From NCBI GenBank assembly GCA_001295865.1, contig LJHW01000037.1, positions 1 through 64,000 on the forward strand: a DNA stretch of 64,000 nucleotides. The letters run 5' to 3'. Under the pieces are notes generated by a model. It made no database searches, had not been told where the DNA came from, and saw nothing but the letters and a program-made list of their open reading frames with translations. The translations under genes were made by a program, and so were the position numbers. Shown here piece after piece: positions 63,144-64,000 of this stretch. Positions within the stretch are counted from its first letter, which is position 1, and the number at the start of each line of letters is the position of its first letter. The stretch is from a beta proteobacterium AAP65. GTDB taxonomy: Bacteria; Pseudomonadota; Gammaproteobacteria; Burkholderiales; Burkholderiaceae_C.

Positions 63144-64000
63144 GCCGCGGCCCCGGCGCCGGCCAGCGTCCGCTCGGCCGCCACCAGGCGCTCGACGATG
63201 CGCCGCGCCTGCACGCCCCCGGCGTCGGTGTTCAGCCCCAGCAGCGCACGTGTGGGATGGCGCAGGTGGTTGGCCTGCTGCTGTTCCAGCATCTGCTGGT
63301 CTTCGGCAAAGATGCGGCCCTGCCCTTCGCGGATGGCTGCGGTGAGCGCCACGTCTTCAGGCCTGAAGTTGCGCGCCATGCCCCAGAAGTACCAGATGCC
63401 GGTGTCGGTCTCGGGCGTGATGAAGTCCACCACGATGCTGGAGACCTTGTGCTCGGCCGGCGCGTGGTAGCCCCCATGACCGGCGTGGGCCACGCCCACC
63501 TCGATCATCACGTGGCTGGGCGGCGTGAAGTGGCAGACCTGCCAGCGGTCCACCGGCACGTCGTCGGCCAGGCCGTTGTGGCGCAGCGCCATGCGCCAGA
63601 ACGGCGGCGCGCTGATGTTCTGCATGTGGCGCTCGGTGATGACGTGCTCGCCCTCCACGCGCGTGACAGGCGCCACCTCGTCGATCTCGGGCTGGCCGAT
63701 GCTGTCGGCGTGCACATAGGTCTCGTGCGTGAGGTCCATCAGGTTGTCGACCATCAGCTGGTGGCCGCAGCCGATGCGGTAGAGCCCGCCGCCATAGGCC
63801 CAGGCCGGGTTCTGGGCCCAGAAGAGGTCAGGGATCAGCGCGGCGTCTGCCCGCGCCGCATCACCCGGCCACACCCAGACGAAGCCGTGGCGTTCGACCA
63901 CCGGGTAGGCGCGCACCGGCGGAAAGCCGCGCACACGCTGGCCGGGCATGGCCAAGGTCTTGCCTTCGCAGCCCATCTGCAGGCCGTGGTAGCCGCATAC
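63140..64000 (-). CDS. vanA: Vanillate O-demethylase oxygenase subunit, partial
   Basis: Rieske non-haem iron oxygenase that demethylates vanillate to protocatechuate. 286 C-terminal residues are visible; the N-terminus is cut by the window edge. The frame runs in as CGYHGLQMGCEGK, the second Rieske Cys-x-x-His motif. The iron site is NLMDLTHETYVH, with Asp and two His in the expected spacing. The chain ends at an ATGA overlap with vanB, so the two subunits are co-translated. Confidence 0.9.
   Translation of the reverse strand, partial: VCGYHGLQMGCEGKTLAMPGQRVRGFPPVRAYPVVERHGFVWVWPGDAARADAALIPDLFWAQNPAWAYGGGLYRIGCGHQLMVDNLMDLTHETYVHADSIGQPEIDEVAPVTRVEGEHVITERHMQNISAPPFWRMALRHNGLADDVPVDRWQVCHFTPPSHVMIEVGVAHAGHGGYHAPAEHKVSSIVVDFITPETDTGIWYFWGMARNFRPEDVALTAAIREGQGRIFAEDQQMLEQQQANHLRHPTRALLGLNTDAGGVQARRIVERLVAAERTLAGAGAAA

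Noticed and set aside
1..64000. CRISPR arrays, complete insertion sequences, rRNA genes
   Set aside because: No regularly spaced repeats, transposase-like frames with terminal inverted repeats, or rRNA segments were seen.

Overview
The window is GC-rich chromosomal DNA from a betaproteobacterium, most likely of the order Burkholderiales (Rubrivivax/Leptothrix/Ideonella-like). This rests on gene order (rpsF-priB-rpsR-rplI next to dnaB; rpsB through lpxB and rnhB), on a flgA / flgB-L split with flgMN, on a PEP-CTERM protein and on ferulate/vanillate catabolism. The placement is inference from gene content, not from a marker search.

Layout. Bases 1-707 are atypical: an unrecognised partial reading frame and two stacked 3' ends of tRNA-Ser genes, which look like the scar or edge of an integrated element. 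Bases 708-5353 hold, on the minus strand, an APS kinase and a periplasmic copper-handling group (Cys/His-rich exported protein, small exported protein, TolC-type outer-membrane lipoprotein, multicopper oxidase), followed by a PEP-CTERM protein (5461-6105) and an unknown protein. Bases 7166-18647 are a dense signalling cluster: two cyclic-di-GMP enzymes, a lone Hpt protein, a histidine kinase, an ANTAR-type response regulator, a seven-PAS HisKA_2 kinase and an HDOD protein. They abut the flagellar rod/hook genes, flgL to flgB on the minus strand (18666-29113), with flgA, flgM and flgN diverging on the plus strand (29295-30983).

Bases 31068-41341: an exported protein with a three-fold cysteine-pair repeat, dnaB, the rpsF-priB-rpsR-rplI operon behind a structured leader, a two-component sodium/solute symporter, and the divergent pair PEP synthase / PEP synthase regulatory protein. 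Bases 41335-56401 are one long minus-strand run in the classical order rpsB, tsf, pyrH, frr, uppS, cdsA, dxr, rseP, bamA, skp, lpxD, fabZ, lpxA, lpxB, rnhB, then a SpoU-type methyltransferase: translation, isoprenoid and phospholipid precursors, outer-membrane assembly and lipid A synthesis. Many of these genes overlap by 1 to 17 bases.

Bases 56755-64000 are catabolic and repair genes: a DadA-like amine oxidoreductase, a bifunctional NAD(P)HX repair enzyme, a MarR regulator facing a feruloyl-CoA synthase across a palindromic operator candidate, and convergent vanB and vanA (vanA cut by the window end). Together these would activate ferulate and demethylate the vanillate derived from it.

The most unusual points are the shared C-terminal Gly-Gly-His ends of three consecutive copper genes, the three-fold Cys-pair repeat of the 318-residue protein next to dnaB, the two near-identical 77-base intergenic elements inside the flagellar operon, the tRNA-Ser scars at the left edge, and the structured rpsF leader. 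I found no CRISPR array, complete insertion sequence or rRNA gene.
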